Numbered from the stretch's first letter, positions 9,254-18,460 are shown. The stretch is 64,000 nucleotides of DNA from DATLMR01 sp035634255 (GCA_035634255.1 DASQDI010000024.1:61961-125960), one strand, 5' to 3'. Translations and numbers: made by a program. The notes: generated by a model not told the origin, from the letters alone.

Positions 9254-10351
9254 TCACTCGAAGCCGTTCACGCATTCGGCCACGTACCGCGCCTCTTCGT
9301 CGGACAGTTCGGGGAAGATGGGGAGGGAGAGCACCTCGTTCGCGCAGGACTCGGCCGCGGGATAATCGCCCGGCTTTTTATTCAGGTCGCGGTAGGCTTC
9401 CTGCAAGTGAAAGGGGACCGGGTAATGGATCAACGTCGATACCCCGGCGTCGGCGAGGTGCCTCTGCAACTCGTCGCGCCTCGCGCACCGGATCACGTAA
9501 AGATGATAGTTGTGATGGCCGTACCCGAGCTCGACCGGCTTGCGGACCTGGGGGTTCATGATCTCGCGATCATAGAACGAGGCGATCTCGCGGCGGCGTG
9601 CGTTCCACCGGTCAAGCTCCGGCAGCTTGACCCTGAGGATCGCGGCCTGAATCTCGTCGAGGCGGCTGTTGAACCCCTTGCTCGAATGGTGATACCGGCG
9701 CTCCTCCCCGTAGTTGCGAAGGCGTTTAAGCTTCAGGGCCAGCTCGTCGTCGTCCGTCACCACCGCGCCCGCGTCCCCGAACGCGCCGAGGTTCTTGCTG
9801 GGGTAAAAACTGAAGCAGCCCATGCCGCCGAACGTCCCGAGCCTCGCGCCTTTGTAACCGGCCCCGTGCCCCTGAGCAGCGTCTTCGATGACAGGAATCC
9901 GGCTCCTGCGGCCTATTTCAAGGATCGGGGCCATGTCCGCGGCCTGCCCGTACAGGTGCACCGGCAGTATGGCGCGCGTGCGGCCGGTGATGGCGGCTTC
10001 GAGCTTTCCGGGGTCGAGGTTGTAGCTCACCTCGTCAACATCGACCGGGGCCGGGACAGCCCCGGCGAACGAGATGGCCGAGACCGTGGGGACGCAGGTG
10101 TTTGCGGCGGTGATGACTTCGTCGCCCGGCCTCACCCCGGCCGCGACGAGCGCGAGATGGATCGCCTCCGTGCCCGACCCGACGCCGATGGCGTGCCGCG
10201 CTCCGAGGTAGTCGGCGAACTCCCTCTCGAACGATTCGACCTCCGCGCCGAGGATGAACCAGCCCCGGTTCAGCACGCCCCGGATCGCCTCGTCGATGCG
10301 CTCGCGCATCCCTTCGTACTGCCTGCGCAGGTCGCCGAATGGAACTTTCAT
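9254..10351 (-). CDS. DegT/DnrJ/EryC1/StrS sugar aminotransferase
   Basis: A PLP-dependent transaminase of 365 residues acting on keto-sugar nucleotides. Visible are the substrate-pocket N-terminus (FGDLRRQY), GSGTEAIHLAL for PLP phosphate contacts, the PLP-pyridine Asp in VIEDAAQGHGA (D157), and the Schiff-base Lys in FYPSKNLGAFGDAG (K186). I start at the ATG at 10351, which overlaps the stop of the epimerase gene (ATGA), rather than the longer frame that would run 85 bases into that gene. Coupled to a nucleotide-sugar epimerase/dehydratase, it probably makes an amino sugar for a surface glycan. Confidence 0.9.
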   Translation of the reverse strand: MKVPFGDLRRQYEGMRERIDEAIRGVLNRGWFILGAEVESFEREFADYLGARHAIGVGSGTEAIHLALVAAGVRPGDEVITAANTCVPTVSAISFAGAVPAPVDVDEVSYNLDPGKLEAAITGRTRAILPVHLYGQAADMAPILEIGRRSRIPVIEDAAQGHGAGYKGARLGTFGGMGCFSFYPSKNLGAFGDAGAVVTDDDELALKLKRLRNYGEERRYHHSSKGFNSRLDEIQAAILRVKLPELDRWNARRREIASFYDREIMNPQVRKPVELGYGHHNYHLYVIRCARRDELQRHLADAGVSTLIHYPVPFHLQEAYRDLNKKPGDYPAAESCANEVLSLPIFPELSDEEARYVAECVNGFE

Positions 10352-11367
10352 GCGGTCACGTACCTTCCCAGGTTCTCGCGGTAGTAATCGAACGTCTGCC
10401 GCAGGCCGTCGCGCAGGCTGATCCGGGGAGACCACCCGAGGTCGGCCCGTATCTTGGAATAGTCCCCATAAAAATCCCCTATGTCGATGTTCTTCTTCTC
10501 GGGGGGAAAGGGGACGAGCCGGTAGCTCCCTCCCCCGTTCACTTCGATCATCAGTTCGACGAGCGATTTCAGGTTGATGACCTCATCGCCCCCGAGGTTG
10601 TAAATCTGCCCCGAAGCCTTGCGCGAGGCCGCCGCCATCAGCATCGCGTCGACCACGTCATCGACATAATTCAGGTCCCGAATCTGGCTCCCGTCTCCGT
10701 ACAACTCGATCTCGCTGCCCTCGACGATCTGGCGGACGAACCAGCCGATAAACCCCTGCCGCGCGTGTTTGATGAGCTGGCGCGGACCGTACGTATTCGT
10801 AAGCCTGAGCGACACGGTCCGCACCCGATGGACGTTGTGATAAAGGATGTGGAAAAGCTCCCCCGAGAGCTTGTTTATGCCGTTCACGTCAGTGGGGCGG
10901 GCCAGGTGGTTCTCATCGACGGGGAGGTAGAGCGGCTTTCCGTAAAGCTGGCGGGTGCTGGTGTAGACGACCTTCACGTCGCGGTTGTTCTTGCGGCAGG
11001 CTTCGAGCAAAGATATCTGCGACCGGACGTTGATTTCAAGGTCCGTGTACGGGTCTTCCATGCTGTCGATGTGGCTGACCTGCCCCGCGAGATTGAATAT
11101 GTAGTCGCGGTTTCGGACGAGATAGGACATGCTGTGCTCGTCGCGCACGTCCGCGATGTTCACGTTGACCCGGCCTTCAATGTCCCGAATGTTGAACGGG
11201 TTCCCCCCGTACGCGGGGACGAGCGAATCCACGAGGGTCGTCTCCGCGCCGAGCCCGACGAGCCGGTGGGCCAGGTTGCTTCCTATGAAGCCGAGCCCTC
11301 CCGTCACCATCGCATTCTTACCCGCGAACTCTTCCCTGAGGTAAATTTCCCGCCGCTCATCAAGCAT
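10348..11367 (-). CDS. NAD-dependent nucleotide-sugar epimerase/dehydratase, Asn for catalytic Tyr
   Basis: An extended SDR of 339 residues and the first gene of the glycan cluster. The Rossmann glycine motif is VTGGLGFIGSN (21-31) and the acidic residue that selects NAD is in LVDSL. YTSTRQLYG supplies the active-site Ser/Thr. The YxxxK motif reads N162-G-I-N-K166, so Tyr is replaced by Asn while Lys is kept. I recall DVNGINK-type variants in this family, so this is likely a natural subgroup rather than a sequencing error. LRLTNTYGPR and DLNYVDDVVDA are also standard. A promoter candidate lies 45-72 bases upstream. The exact reaction is unknown. Confidence 0.85.
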   Translation of the reverse strand: MLDERREIYLREEFAGKNAMVTGGLGFIGSNLAHRLVGLGAETTLVDSLVPAYGGNPFNIRDIEGRVNVNIADVRDEHSMSYLVRNRDYIFNLAGQVSHIDSMEDPYTDLEINVRSQISLLEACRKNNRDVKVVYTSTRQLYGKPLYLPVDENHLARPTDVNGINKLSGELFHILYHNVHRVRTVSLRLTNTYGPRQLIKHARQGFIGWFVRQIVEGSEIELYGDGSQIRDLNYVDDVVDAMLMAAASRKASGQIYNLGGDEVINLKSLVELMIEVNGGGSYRLVPFPPEKKNIDIGDFYGDYSKIRADLGWSPRISLRDGLRQTFDYYRENLGRYVTA

Positions 11368-11411
11368 CTTTATTTAGCCTGTAGTCGATTTTGATATGGA
11401 CCCATCGCGTT

Positions 11412-11439
11412 AAGTTAGCCTACCACTCGCATGAGTCAA
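11412..11439 (-). promoter_or_regulatory. candidate sigma70 promoter for the glycan operon
   Basis: On the minus strand, TTGACT (11434-11439) and TAACTT (11412-11417) are spaced by 16 bases. The predicted start site is about 38 bases before the epimerase ATG. It is divergent from the promoter at 11460-11488. Confidence 0.45.
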
Positions 11440-11459
11440 TTTCAATGCAGGCGAATCTT

Positions 11460-11488
11460 TTGACATGCGGCAAAGTTTGAATTAATCT
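11460..11488 (+). promoter_or_regulatory. candidate sigma70 promoter
   Basis: TTGACA (11460-11465), a 17-base spacer, and TAATCT (11483-11488). It points at the secreted-protein gene starting at 11542, which has GGAGG five bases before its ATG. Confidence 0.6.
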
Positions 11489-11541
11489 CGCTTCGCCCGC
11501 GCACAGTTCGGGTAATGACCTAAAGAAAGTACGGAGGCATA

Positions 11542-12390
11542 ATGAGAAGGAAAGCTTCGATAATCACCCCGCGGCATTCGTCGGCCGCTCTCCTGCTGGT
11601 CTGCTTCGCCGTCTTCTGCGCAAGCCCCGCCGGGGCCTTCGCCAGCGGCCGAGAGCAGGCAGGCCCGAGGGTACGCAACAGCACGCGGTCTTTCAAAGTG
11701 GTCTCGGTCGAGAAGGACGAGAACGGGGATTACAGGCTCTCTTTGAAGAACGAGTCGTCGAAGGCGATAACGGCTTACAGGATTTTCCTGCCGTTATCAA
11801 AGACGACGATACGGGAGGCCTTCTCCGAGGCGCGCGAATCAATCGCTCCGGGGGCCGTTGAAGTGCTCCGCATCCCCTCGCACAGCCTCGCCCCGACGGG
11901 CGACGACCCCTCGTCAAAAAATGCGAATGTCCTGATAAACGCCGTGGTCTTCGAAGACAGGACCGGGGACGGCAGGGCCGAAGTTCTGGCCGAGATGGGG
12001 GCCGAGCGTTTCGGCAAAAAGCGACAACTGACCCGCGCGGCTTCGCGATTGAGAAAGCTTCTCGAAGGGAGCGACTCTCAGCTAATCGCCTCCCTGGATT
12101 CTCTGAAGCCCGAGAACTGGGCGGCCCTTGCGGATTCCGAAGCGGCTTCCATCCTTATAGATTTTAGATCCGAAAACTCCTCCTTCTCCGAGTCACCTGA
12201 CGAAGCGGTCTCGCGCGGGATAATGAGCGGCCTCCGGTCCGGACTTGAGACGGCGCAGGGCTTGATGGCGGGCCTCGAACAATACCGGTCAATCGATGAC
12301 GGGACTCCCGAGGCTGTCATCAACTCCAAGATTCGCGAAGCCGCCGCGAAGACCATCTCGGCATGCGAAGAGATCATGAAGAAGTTGTAG
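11542..12390 (+). CDS. secreted protein of unknown function
   Basis: A 282-residue protein with a long basic N-region and a hydrophobic signal core (about 15-33). The part after the signal (about 50-130) reads like an all-beta domain: FKVVSVEKDENGDYRLSLKNESSKAITAYRIF is cut by charged turns and resembles extracellular immunoglobulin-like folds that carry conserved NxSxK/AITAY-type strands, but I cannot assign a family. The C-terminal 150 residues are predicted helical. It is monocistronic, with its own promoter (11460-11488) and SD sequence, and is followed by a repeat locus. Confidence 0.75.
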   Translation: MRRKASIITPRHSSAALLLVCFAVFCASPAGAFASGREQAGPRVRNSTRSFKVVSVEKDENGDYRLSLKNESSKAITAYRIFLPLSKTTIREAFSEARESIAPGAVEVLRIPSHSLAPTGDDPSSKNANVLINAVVFEDRTGDGRAEVLAEMGAERFGKKRQLTRAASRLRKLLEGSDSQLIASLDSLKPENWAALADSEAASILIDFRSENSSFSESPDEAVSRGIMSGLRSGLETAQGLMAGLEQYRSIDDGTPEAVINSKIREAAAKTISACEEIMKKL

Positions 12391-12534
12391 GGGCAGGGGC
12401 CAGTGGTCAGTGGCCGGGGCCAGGGCGGGAACAGCACCCCCGGCCCCCGTTTCATTTTAAGCCCTCTTTAAAAGAATCCCCCTCCTACTCTGAATCCTGA
12501 CTCCTGACCACTGGCCACTGTCGCCGGCCCCTGA
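12391..12534. repeat. heptamer-repeat locus 1, inverted arms
   Basis: The left arm (12391-12430) is built of G-rich 7-base units (variants of GGCCAGT and GGTCAGT). The right arm (12491-12534) is built of the complementary C-rich units (CTCCTGA, CCACTGG, CCACTGT), ending in the run CGCCGGCCCCTGA. About 60 bases separate the arms, which could pair as one long imperfect hairpin. A second locus with the same plan is at 21218-21375. It resembles the short tandemly repeated repetitive heptamers known from cyanobacteria. Confidence 0.7.
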
Positions 12535-12536
12535 TG

Positions 12537-12565
12537 TTGACAAGTGACTAATGTTACTATATCCT
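12537..12565 (+). promoter_or_regulatory. candidate sigma70 promoter for the first subtilase
   Basis: TTGACA (12537-12542), 17-base spacer, TATCCT (12560-12565), directly abutting the heptamer-repeat locus. The implied leader to the start at 12745 is about 170 bases and contains an imperfect inverted repeat at 12677-12714. Confidence 0.45.
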
Positions 12566-12676
12566 ACCTCGGCATTCAGGCTTGGGCTTTAGCGAAAAAA
12601 TCTATAGCGATGAAATCGGGTTGCCCGAATTAACGACACCCTGAGCGGCCTCACCCTGTTGAAGGTTAGCCGGATT

Positions 12677-12714
12677 CAGTATTCACTTCTGACAGCCCCG
12701 TTAAAGTGATACTG
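12677..12714 (+). promoter_or_regulatory. imperfect inverted repeat in the subtilase leader
   Basis: CAGTATTCACTT (12677-12688) pairs with AAGTGATACTG (12704-12714) with one bulged base. It ends 30 bases before the subtilase start codon, so it could act as an operator or an mRNA hairpin. No known family is recognised. Confidence 0.35.
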
Positions 12715-12744
12715 ACTCCGCCCTTATCAGAGAGAGGAGAGGTC

Positions 12745-14802
12745 ATGCGTAGATTCTTAGTATTACTTTTTGCCGTCACTTTCTTCGCCCTTGCAGCTTC
12801 ACCCCTGATGACCCACGGTCAAAACCAGGAACCCAAAGGCAAATTCCTCAGAGTGGAAAAGAAGATAGCCGGTCACTACATCGTAGTCTTGGTGGATGAG
12901 GTGGAGGCGAAAGATGTAAGGCGAATGGCTGATGATCTGGTCAGCCAGTACGCCGGAAAGATCAGGCATGTTTACAAGTCCGCGCTCAAGGGTTTTTCGG
13001 TCGAAATGTCTGAGGGCGATGCCTTGATGTTGAGCGCCGACCCGCGCGTGGAATACGTGGCGGAGGACGGTGAAGCGAGCGGTTCAGATATTCAATTCTT
13101 CCCTCCCGCCTGGGGGCTTGATCGCATAGACCAGCGACACTTACCGTTAGACAGCGCCTACGAGTACAATGCCACGGGGGCGGGCGTCAACGTTTACGTC
13201 ATCGATTCGGGCATCCGACCGACTCACCGGGACTTCACTAAGAGGGCATCCATAGCCGCCGATTTTGTCGGCGACGGGCAGAACGGCAACGACTGCAACG
13301 GGCACGGCACGCATGTCGCAGGCACAATCGGCGGCGCGTCGTACGGAGTCGCCAAGGATGTCAGGATTTACTCCGTCCGAGTCCTCGGCTGCGGCAACAC
13401 GGGCAGCTTTTCGGGGATCATTGCGGGCGTGGATTGGGTGACGTCCAATCGCATCCTGCCTGCCGTGGCAAACATGAGCTTGAGCGGTTCTGCCTTTTCT
13501 CCGCTCGACACGGCGGTCATCAACTCCATCGCTAGCGGGGTCACATATTGCGTGCTGGCGGGGAATGGGACCGGCAACAATGGCGTCCCTACCAACGCGA
13601 GCAACTTATCCCCCTCTCGCGTGGCACAGGCCATCACGGTCAGCGCGACAGATATTTCAGACAACAGAGCCGGCTTTGCTAATTTCGGTTTCGTGGTGGA
13701 TGTGTTCGCTCCCGGCGTGAGCATAACTTCGAACTGGATCGGCTCCGATACGGCGATAAACACTATTTCAGGGACATCTATGGCAACGCCGCATGTAGCA
13801 GGCGTAGCGGCGCAATATCTTGAGCGTCGCCCCTTCGACACACCCGCCATGGTCGCACGGACGATCATAGGGAGCGCGACTACGGGAAAGGTGATTAACC
13901 CCGGCACCGGGTCGCCGAACCGTTTGCTTTCATCAACGTTGAACGTAGCGCCGCAGGCATTCGCGAGCGCATCCAGTCAAAACTTCGGGACTCAACAGAC
14001 GGCGGACAAAGCCATAGACGGGATCATAGACGGTCATCTGGGCTCGCCCGGCGACACGACGAAAGAATGGGCGACCAGCCTCGGGGGGCCGGGCTCGTGG
14101 ATCAGTCTGAACTGGTCGACGCCTCAACTCGTCAGCCGGATAGTGCTGTTTGATCGCCCCAACCTGACTGACCATGTGCTCAGCGGCACCATCTCCTTCA
14201 GCGATGGGTCTAGCATCGGCGTAGGGGCCTTGAACAACAATGGCACCGCCGTCGAAATCAACTTTCCCGCGAGGGTAATAACCGGGCTGACCTTCACCAT
14301 CACCGCCTGTAATTTTCACAACATCGGACTTGCCGAGCTTGAGGTGTTCGGCATCCCGGCCAGCCCCAGACCTGTGAACGTAGCGCCGCAGGCATTCGCG
14401 AGCGCGTCGAGCCAGAACTTCGGCACGCAGCAGACGGCGGACAAGGCCATTGATGGCATCATAGACGGTCATCTGGGCTCGCCCGGCGACACGACGAAAG
14501 AATGGGCGACCAGCCTCGGAGGGCCGGGTTCATGGATCAATCTGAGTTGGTCGACGCCTCAACTCGTCAGTCGCATCGTGCTGTATGATCGGCCTAACCC
14601 GACCGATCACGTGCTCAGCGGCACGATCTCCTTCAGCGATGGGTCGAGCATAAATATCGGGTCGCTGCGCAATGACGGTGTCGCGACGGAGGTAAAATTC
14701 CCGGCGAGGGTGGTGACCGGGCTGACGTTTACGATAAACAGTTGTAACTTTCACAACATCGGGTTAGCCGAGATTCAGGTCTTCGGGGTCCCGGCGAATT
14801 AA
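12745..14802 (+). CDS. secreted proteinase K-like subtilase with two C-terminal lectin-like modules
   Basis: A 685-residue pre-pro-protease. The start at 12745 follows GAGAGGAGAGG and gives a clean signal peptide (1-26); the frame is open 13 codons further up. An I9-type propeptide/inhibitor (about 42-108) leads into an S8 catalytic domain with the triad D154 (VIDSGIRPTHRD), H187 (GHGTHVAG) and S345 (SGTSMATPH), and oxyanion-hole N274. After it come two tandem modules of about 142 residues that begin NVAPQAFASASSQNFG. Their sequence (eWATSLGGPGSW, VLYDRPN, FSDGSS, GLAEIEVFG type) resembles F5/8 type C-like beta sandwiches, which often bind sugars. It is likely a secreted enzyme that docks on carbohydrate or cell-wall material. 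Confidence 0.9.
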   Translation: MRRFLVLLFAVTFFALAASPLMTHGQNQEPKGKFLRVEKKIAGHYIVVLVDEVEAKDVRRMADDLVSQYAGKIRHVYKSALKGFSVEMSEGDALMLSADPRVEYVAEDGEASGSDIQFFPPAWGLDRIDQRHLPLDSAYEYNATGAGVNVYVIDSGIRPTHRDFTKRASIAADFVGDGQNGNDCNGHGTHVAGTIGGASYGVAKDVRIYSVRVLGCGNTGSFSGIIAGVDWVTSNRILPAVANMSLSGSAFSPLDTAVINSIASGVTYCVLAGNGTGNNGVPTNASNLSPSRVAQAITVSATDISDNRAGFANFGFVVDVFAPGVSITSNWIGSDTAINTISGTSMATPHVAGVAAQYLERRPFDTPAMVARTIIGSATTGKVINPGTGSPNRLLSSTLNVAPQAFASASSQNFGTQQTADKAIDGIIDGHLGSPGDTTKEWATSLGGPGSWISLNWSTPQLVSRIVLFDRPNLTDHVLSGTISFSDGSSIGVGALNNNGTAVEINFPARVITGLTFTITACNFHNIGLAELEVFGIPASPRPVNVAPQAFASASSQNFGTQQTADKAIDGIIDGHLGSPGDTTKEWATSLGGPGSWINLSWSTPQLVSRIVLYDRPNPTDHVLSGTISFSDGSSINIGSLRNDGVATEVKFPARVVTGLTFTINSCNFHNIGLAEIQVFGVPAN
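13942..14802 (+). repeat. tandem duplication of the lectin-like module
   Basis: Unit 1 (13942-14376) and unit 2 (14377-14802) are offset by 435 bases. Some DNA tracts are identical (for example 14023-14084 equals 14458-14519) while adjacent tracts differ at many silent sites. This patchwork suggests an old duplication later homogenised in parts. Confidence 0.85.
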
Positions 14803-14810
14803 ACTCTCTA

Positions 14811-14860
14811 GGGGCATCGACGCGAAAGTCGATAAAGTCCGGCCTCCGTATCGATGCCCC
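14811..14860 (+). terminator. inverted repeat after the first subtilase
   Basis: GGGGCATCGA (14811-14820) pairs perfectly with TCGATGCCCC (14851-14860) across a 30-base loop that has weaker internal pairing. There is no T-run after it; candidate terminator only. Confidence 0.35.
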
Positions 14861-14933
14861 GAGCGCCTGGGATCTCATAATTCGGCCGGGAGGATTTGAG
14901 GCGCGCCCGCCCCGTTGAGGCGGGTGAAAACTG

Positions 14934-14962
14934 TTGACACTCCTTCGGCCTTACCTTACCAT
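14934..14962 (+). promoter_or_regulatory. candidate sigma70 promoter for the second subtilase
   Basis: TTGACA (14934-14939), 17-base spacer, TACCAT (14957-14962). It lies inside the first part of the longest possible reading frame and so supports the later start codon at 15095. Confidence 0.5.
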
Positions 14963-15094
14963 CGACGCACGTTACCGAATTTCTTAGACTTTTCTGCCCC
15001 TCCGAAATTGTTCCCAATGCGCAGCACGGCGGACGCACTTTCCAGGCGGGGAGCGGTCCGGGTCTGTCGCAGCCAAACCGGGAGCGCTCGTATA

Positions 15095-18000
15095 ATGACA
15101 AGGTCTCTTTTTCACTTCACCCTCGTAGTACTCTTTTTGTCGGCGCTGGCTCTCGCGGGAAGATTTCCCGCTCACTCGGACTCTTCATCGCACAGCGACG
15201 GCAAGGCGTCAAAGGCGGACCGAAGCTATCGCAGCAAGTCTTCGACCCACAAGGTCATAGTCCACGCGCATGAGGAGGAGTTGCGGGACTCGATCCTCGC
15301 CGACGGCGGTTCGGTGATCGAAGAATACGGCGGGTACTCTCTGATGAGCGCTCCGACAGAGACCGCGGACGCGATCTCTCTCCGGTCCCTGGCCGGCGCT
15401 TCCGTGCGCGACGACATGAACCTCATTCAATTGCGCGCGGCGACGTTCGACACGACCGAGGGGGAGCCGCGCGCGCTGCGCATCCCGGACGATGTGACCG
15501 CGAGCGGCGAAGGGTTATACCTCGTGCAGATGATAGGCCCGGTGAAACAGGAGTGGCTTGACGAGCTTCAATCCGCGGCGGAAATAATCTCTTACATCCC
15601 GAACAACGCCTACCTCGTGCGCGCCGCCTCGGGCAGCGTCGACACGCTCCGGGGCTCGAAAGGGTTCATCCAGTGGGCGGGAGAATACAAACCGGCCTAC
15701 AAGGTCGCGCCCGAACTGGCAATCGATTCGGACAGAGAAGCCTCCCTCACGGTCCAGCTTGCGAACGGGCAGCGGGCCGATCAGACGGTTCAGGAGATCG
15801 CATCGCGCGCGCGGAACGGCCTCGTTGACGACGTGTCGGACGTGGCGAACTTCAGGAACGTCCGAGTCAAAATTGCTTCTGACAGGATCGCGGACCTCGC
15901 CCGCCTCGGGGACGTTCTATGGATCGAGCCGTACGAGGAGCCCGGCCTGTTCGACGAACGGCAGGGGCTAATACTCGCGAATAAATACGCGGGCACGCAG
16001 CTGAACCCTCCGGGCTACCTGAGCTGGCTCCAATCCAAGGGGCTCGCGTCCACGCCCGATTTCCTGGTCGACGTGTCGGACACGGGGATAGACAGAGGCG
16101 TGCTCGACCCCGACGTGCTGCACAAAGATTTCCTTAACGCTTCAGGTCTCGCGCGAGTCGCCTACGCAAGGCTCGTCGGCAATGGGATCATAGACGGGCC
16201 GGGCAACGACATAAACGGGCACGGCACGATCAACGCGGCCATCGTCGGAGGTTACAACACGGGAACGATCTTCCCGTCCGTCGATAACGAGGGCTACAGC
16301 TACGGTCTGGGAATTCACCCGTTCGTGAGGATGGGCGTCACCAAGCTCTTCAACCCGACTTTCACCAGCCCGAATTTCGTCACGATGCTCGACGACATGT
16401 ACCGCGACGGGACTCGCATCTCTTCCAACAGCTGGGGAGCCAATACGAATAATTACACGGTCGAATGCCAGACTTACGACTCTCTGGTGAGAGACGCGCG
16501 CAGGACCGAGGCCGGGAACCAGGAGATGACGGTGGTCTTCGCGATGGGGAACAGCGGGCACGATAAGCTCGCGGCCCCGGCGACGGCCAAGAACGTCATC
16601 GGAGTCGGAGCCAGTGAAAACCTTCGCCCCTCCGGCAGGGACGGGTGCGGGGTCGACGTGGCGGGTGCCGACGACGCGCTTTCGATCATAGATTTTTCGA
16701 GCGGCGGCCTCACCACCGACGGCCGCGTCAAGCCGGAGTTGATGGCTCCGGGCACTCACATTCAAGGCGCGCGGTCGCAGGACCCCGGTTACGTCGGGTC
16801 CGGCGTCTGCGGGCCGGCGAGCTTCCCTCTCGGTCAGACGCTTTACACGTGGTCTTCGGGAACGAGCCACGCGGCCCCGGCAGTCGCGGGGGCCGCCGCG
16901 CTTCTTCGCCAGTTCTTCCAGCAATCGACGGGGCGCGCCCCGAGTCCCGCGATGGTCAAAGCCTTCCTCGCCAACTCCACGACGTACATGACGGGGGCCA
17001 GGGCGGGGGGCAATCTGCCGGGGACGGCGCAGGGCTGGGGCCTCGTTAATCTCGGCCGCTCGCTCGACGATACGCCAAGGGTTTCCGTCGATCAGACGCA
17101 GGTTCTGGGCGCGTCGGGGCAGATATTCACTTTAAAAGGGCGGGTGTCCGATCCTTCGAAACCCTTCCGAATCACGCTCGCATGGACAGACGCGCCCGGC
17201 TCTCCGGCCGCGAACCCCGTCGTCAACAATCTCGATCTGCAGGTCAGCGTGGGGGGCAAGACATATCTGGGCAACAGGTTCACGGGAGGCGTTTCGGCCG
17301 AAGGCGGGACATCCGACCCGCGCAATAATCTGGAGTCGGTATGGCTTCCGGCCGGCGCGTCGGGCGAATTCGAGGTGCGCGTGGTCGGGACGAACATCGC
17401 GGGCGATGGGCTCCCCGGCAACGCCGACGCGACCGATCAGGACTTCGCGCTCGTCGTTTACAACGCTCAGAGCGAGGGCAGCGGCGGGGGCGGGGGCGGA
17501 GGCGGAGGCGGCTCAATCGACCCTCCCCCGACGGTCTCACTCACTTTCCCCAAGGGCGGCGAAAAGCTGATCATAGGAAATTCGATCCGCATTCTCTGGG
17601 CCGCGTCCGACAACAAAGACCTGCAGAGCCAGCGCGTGGAGTTTTCGTCCGACGGGGGCGCGACCTTCAACGTGCTCGCGGTGCTCGATGGCAAAGCGCG
17701 GAGCTTCGACTGGAAAGTCTCCTCGGTGCCTACTCCATTAGGCAGGGTCAGGATCACCGCTCTGGACGGGGTGAACCTGCCGGTGTCGGCGATGAGTACA
17801 AGCAACATCCTAGTTGAGAACGGGCCTCCCGACACCTCCCCGCCCGCCGTCCTCCTCCTCTCGCCCGCGCCCAACGCGGTCGTCGGCGGGGGCGCGACCG
17901 CGACCATAACCTGGACCGAGAATGACAACGTCGGGGTGATTCAGCGCGTGATCGAATTCTCGACCGACAACGGCGCGACCTTCCAGAAGATCATAGAGCT

Positions 18001-18460
18001 GACCGCGCCGAGCGGGGGCGCGAATCAGAGCTACGACTGGCAGGTGCCCGCGAACCTCGACACCACGCGCGCGAAGGTACGCATCACGGTCTTTGACGGC
18101 GCGGGCAATTCGGCGGCGATCACGTCGGTCGGGAAGTTTGAAGTCTGGCCGATGCCGATCATCACGGGCGCGGATTGGGAGGTGCTTGAGGGTGGCAAAG
18201 GCCAGCTCGAAGTCATGGGCCGGTTCTTCCGCATGAACAAAACCGAAGTCTGGGTCGATGGGCTCAAGCTCAAGAAGATCAGGTTCGACGAGCGGTGCGA
18301 CACGGTAAACGACACTTGCAGGAAGGTGTCCGTCGACGATAAGAAGGTCCACAAGCGAGTCCCTGAAGGAAAGTTCGTCAACATCGTCGTGAAGATTCCC
18401 AGGACAGGGCAGGTCTCTCCGGCCTTCAGCTACAAGCGCAAGAAGAAGGACTCACAGTAA
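15095..18460 (+). CDS. large secreted subtilase with Ig-like and IPT-like C-terminal domains
   Basis: A 1121-residue protein from the ATG at 15095, which gives a proper signal peptide (about 1-25); the frame opens 60 codons earlier but that part contains the promoter. A long N-terminal prodomain region (about 50-285) precedes an S8 domain with D329 (DVSDTGIDRG), H376 (NGHGT), N486 (AMGNSG) and S591 (SSGTSHAAPAVAG). A beta-sandwich follows (about 665-790), then a Gly-rich linker encoded at about 17478-17515. Two Ig-like repeats come next, both with FSxDxGATF (FSSDGGATFNVL, FSTDNGATFQKI). Last is an IPT-like domain ending FSYKRKKK. That last domain resembles the end of the Asp-box protein at 38280-40457. 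It is probably an extracellular or surface protease. Confidence 0.85.
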   Translation: MTRSLFHFTLVVLFLSALALAGRFPAHSDSSSHSDGKASKADRSYRSKSSTHKVIVHAHEEELRDSILADGGSVIEEYGGYSLMSAPTETADAISLRSLAGASVRDDMNLIQLRAATFDTTEGEPRALRIPDDVTASGEGLYLVQMIGPVKQEWLDELQSAAEIISYIPNNAYLVRAASGSVDTLRGSKGFIQWAGEYKPAYKVAPELAIDSDREASLTVQLANGQRADQTVQEIASRARNGLVDDVSDVANFRNVRVKIASDRIADLARLGDVLWIEPYEEPGLFDERQGLILANKYAGTQLNPPGYLSWLQSKGLASTPDFLVDVSDTGIDRGVLDPDVLHKDFLNASGLARVAYARLVGNGIIDGPGNDINGHGTINAAIVGGYNTGTIFPSVDNEGYSYGLGIHPFVRMGVTKLFNPTFTSPNFVTMLDDMYRDGTRISSNSWGANTNNYTVECQTYDSLVRDARRTEAGNQEMTVVFAMGNSGHDKLAAPATAKNVIGVGASENLRPSGRDGCGVDVAGADDALSIIDFSSGGLTTDGRVKPELMAPGTHIQGARSQDPGYVGSGVCGPASFPLGQTLYTWSSGTSHAAPAVAGAAALLRQFFQQSTGRAPSPAMVKAFLANSTTYMTGARAGGNLPGTAQGWGLVNLGRSLDDTPRVSVDQTQVLGASGQIFTLKGRVSDPSKPFRITLAWTDAPGSPAANPVVNNLDLQVSVGGKTYLGNRFTGGVSAEGGTSDPRNNLESVWLPAGASGEFEVRVVGTNIAGDGLPGNADATDQDFALVVYNAQSEGSGGGGGGGGGGSIDPPPTVSLTFPKGGEKLIIGNSIRILWAASDNKDLQSQRVEFSSDGGATFNVLAVLDGKARSFDWKVSSVPTPLGRVRITALDGVNLPVSAMSTSNILVENGPPDTSPPAVLLLSPAPNAVVGGGATATITWTENDNVGVIQRVIEFSTDNGATFQKIIELTAPSGGANQSYDWQVPANLDTTRAKVRITVFDGAGNSAAITSVGKFEVWPMPIITGADWEVLEGGKGQLEVMGRFFRMNKTEVWVDGLKLKKIRFDERCDTVNDTCRKVSVDDKKVHKRVPEGKFVNIVVKIPRTGQVSPAFSYKRKKKDSQ

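Noticed and set aside
10339..11394. 351-codon frame opposite the epimerase
   Set aside because: The epimerase has all extended-SDR motifs; the opposite frame is a composition shadow.
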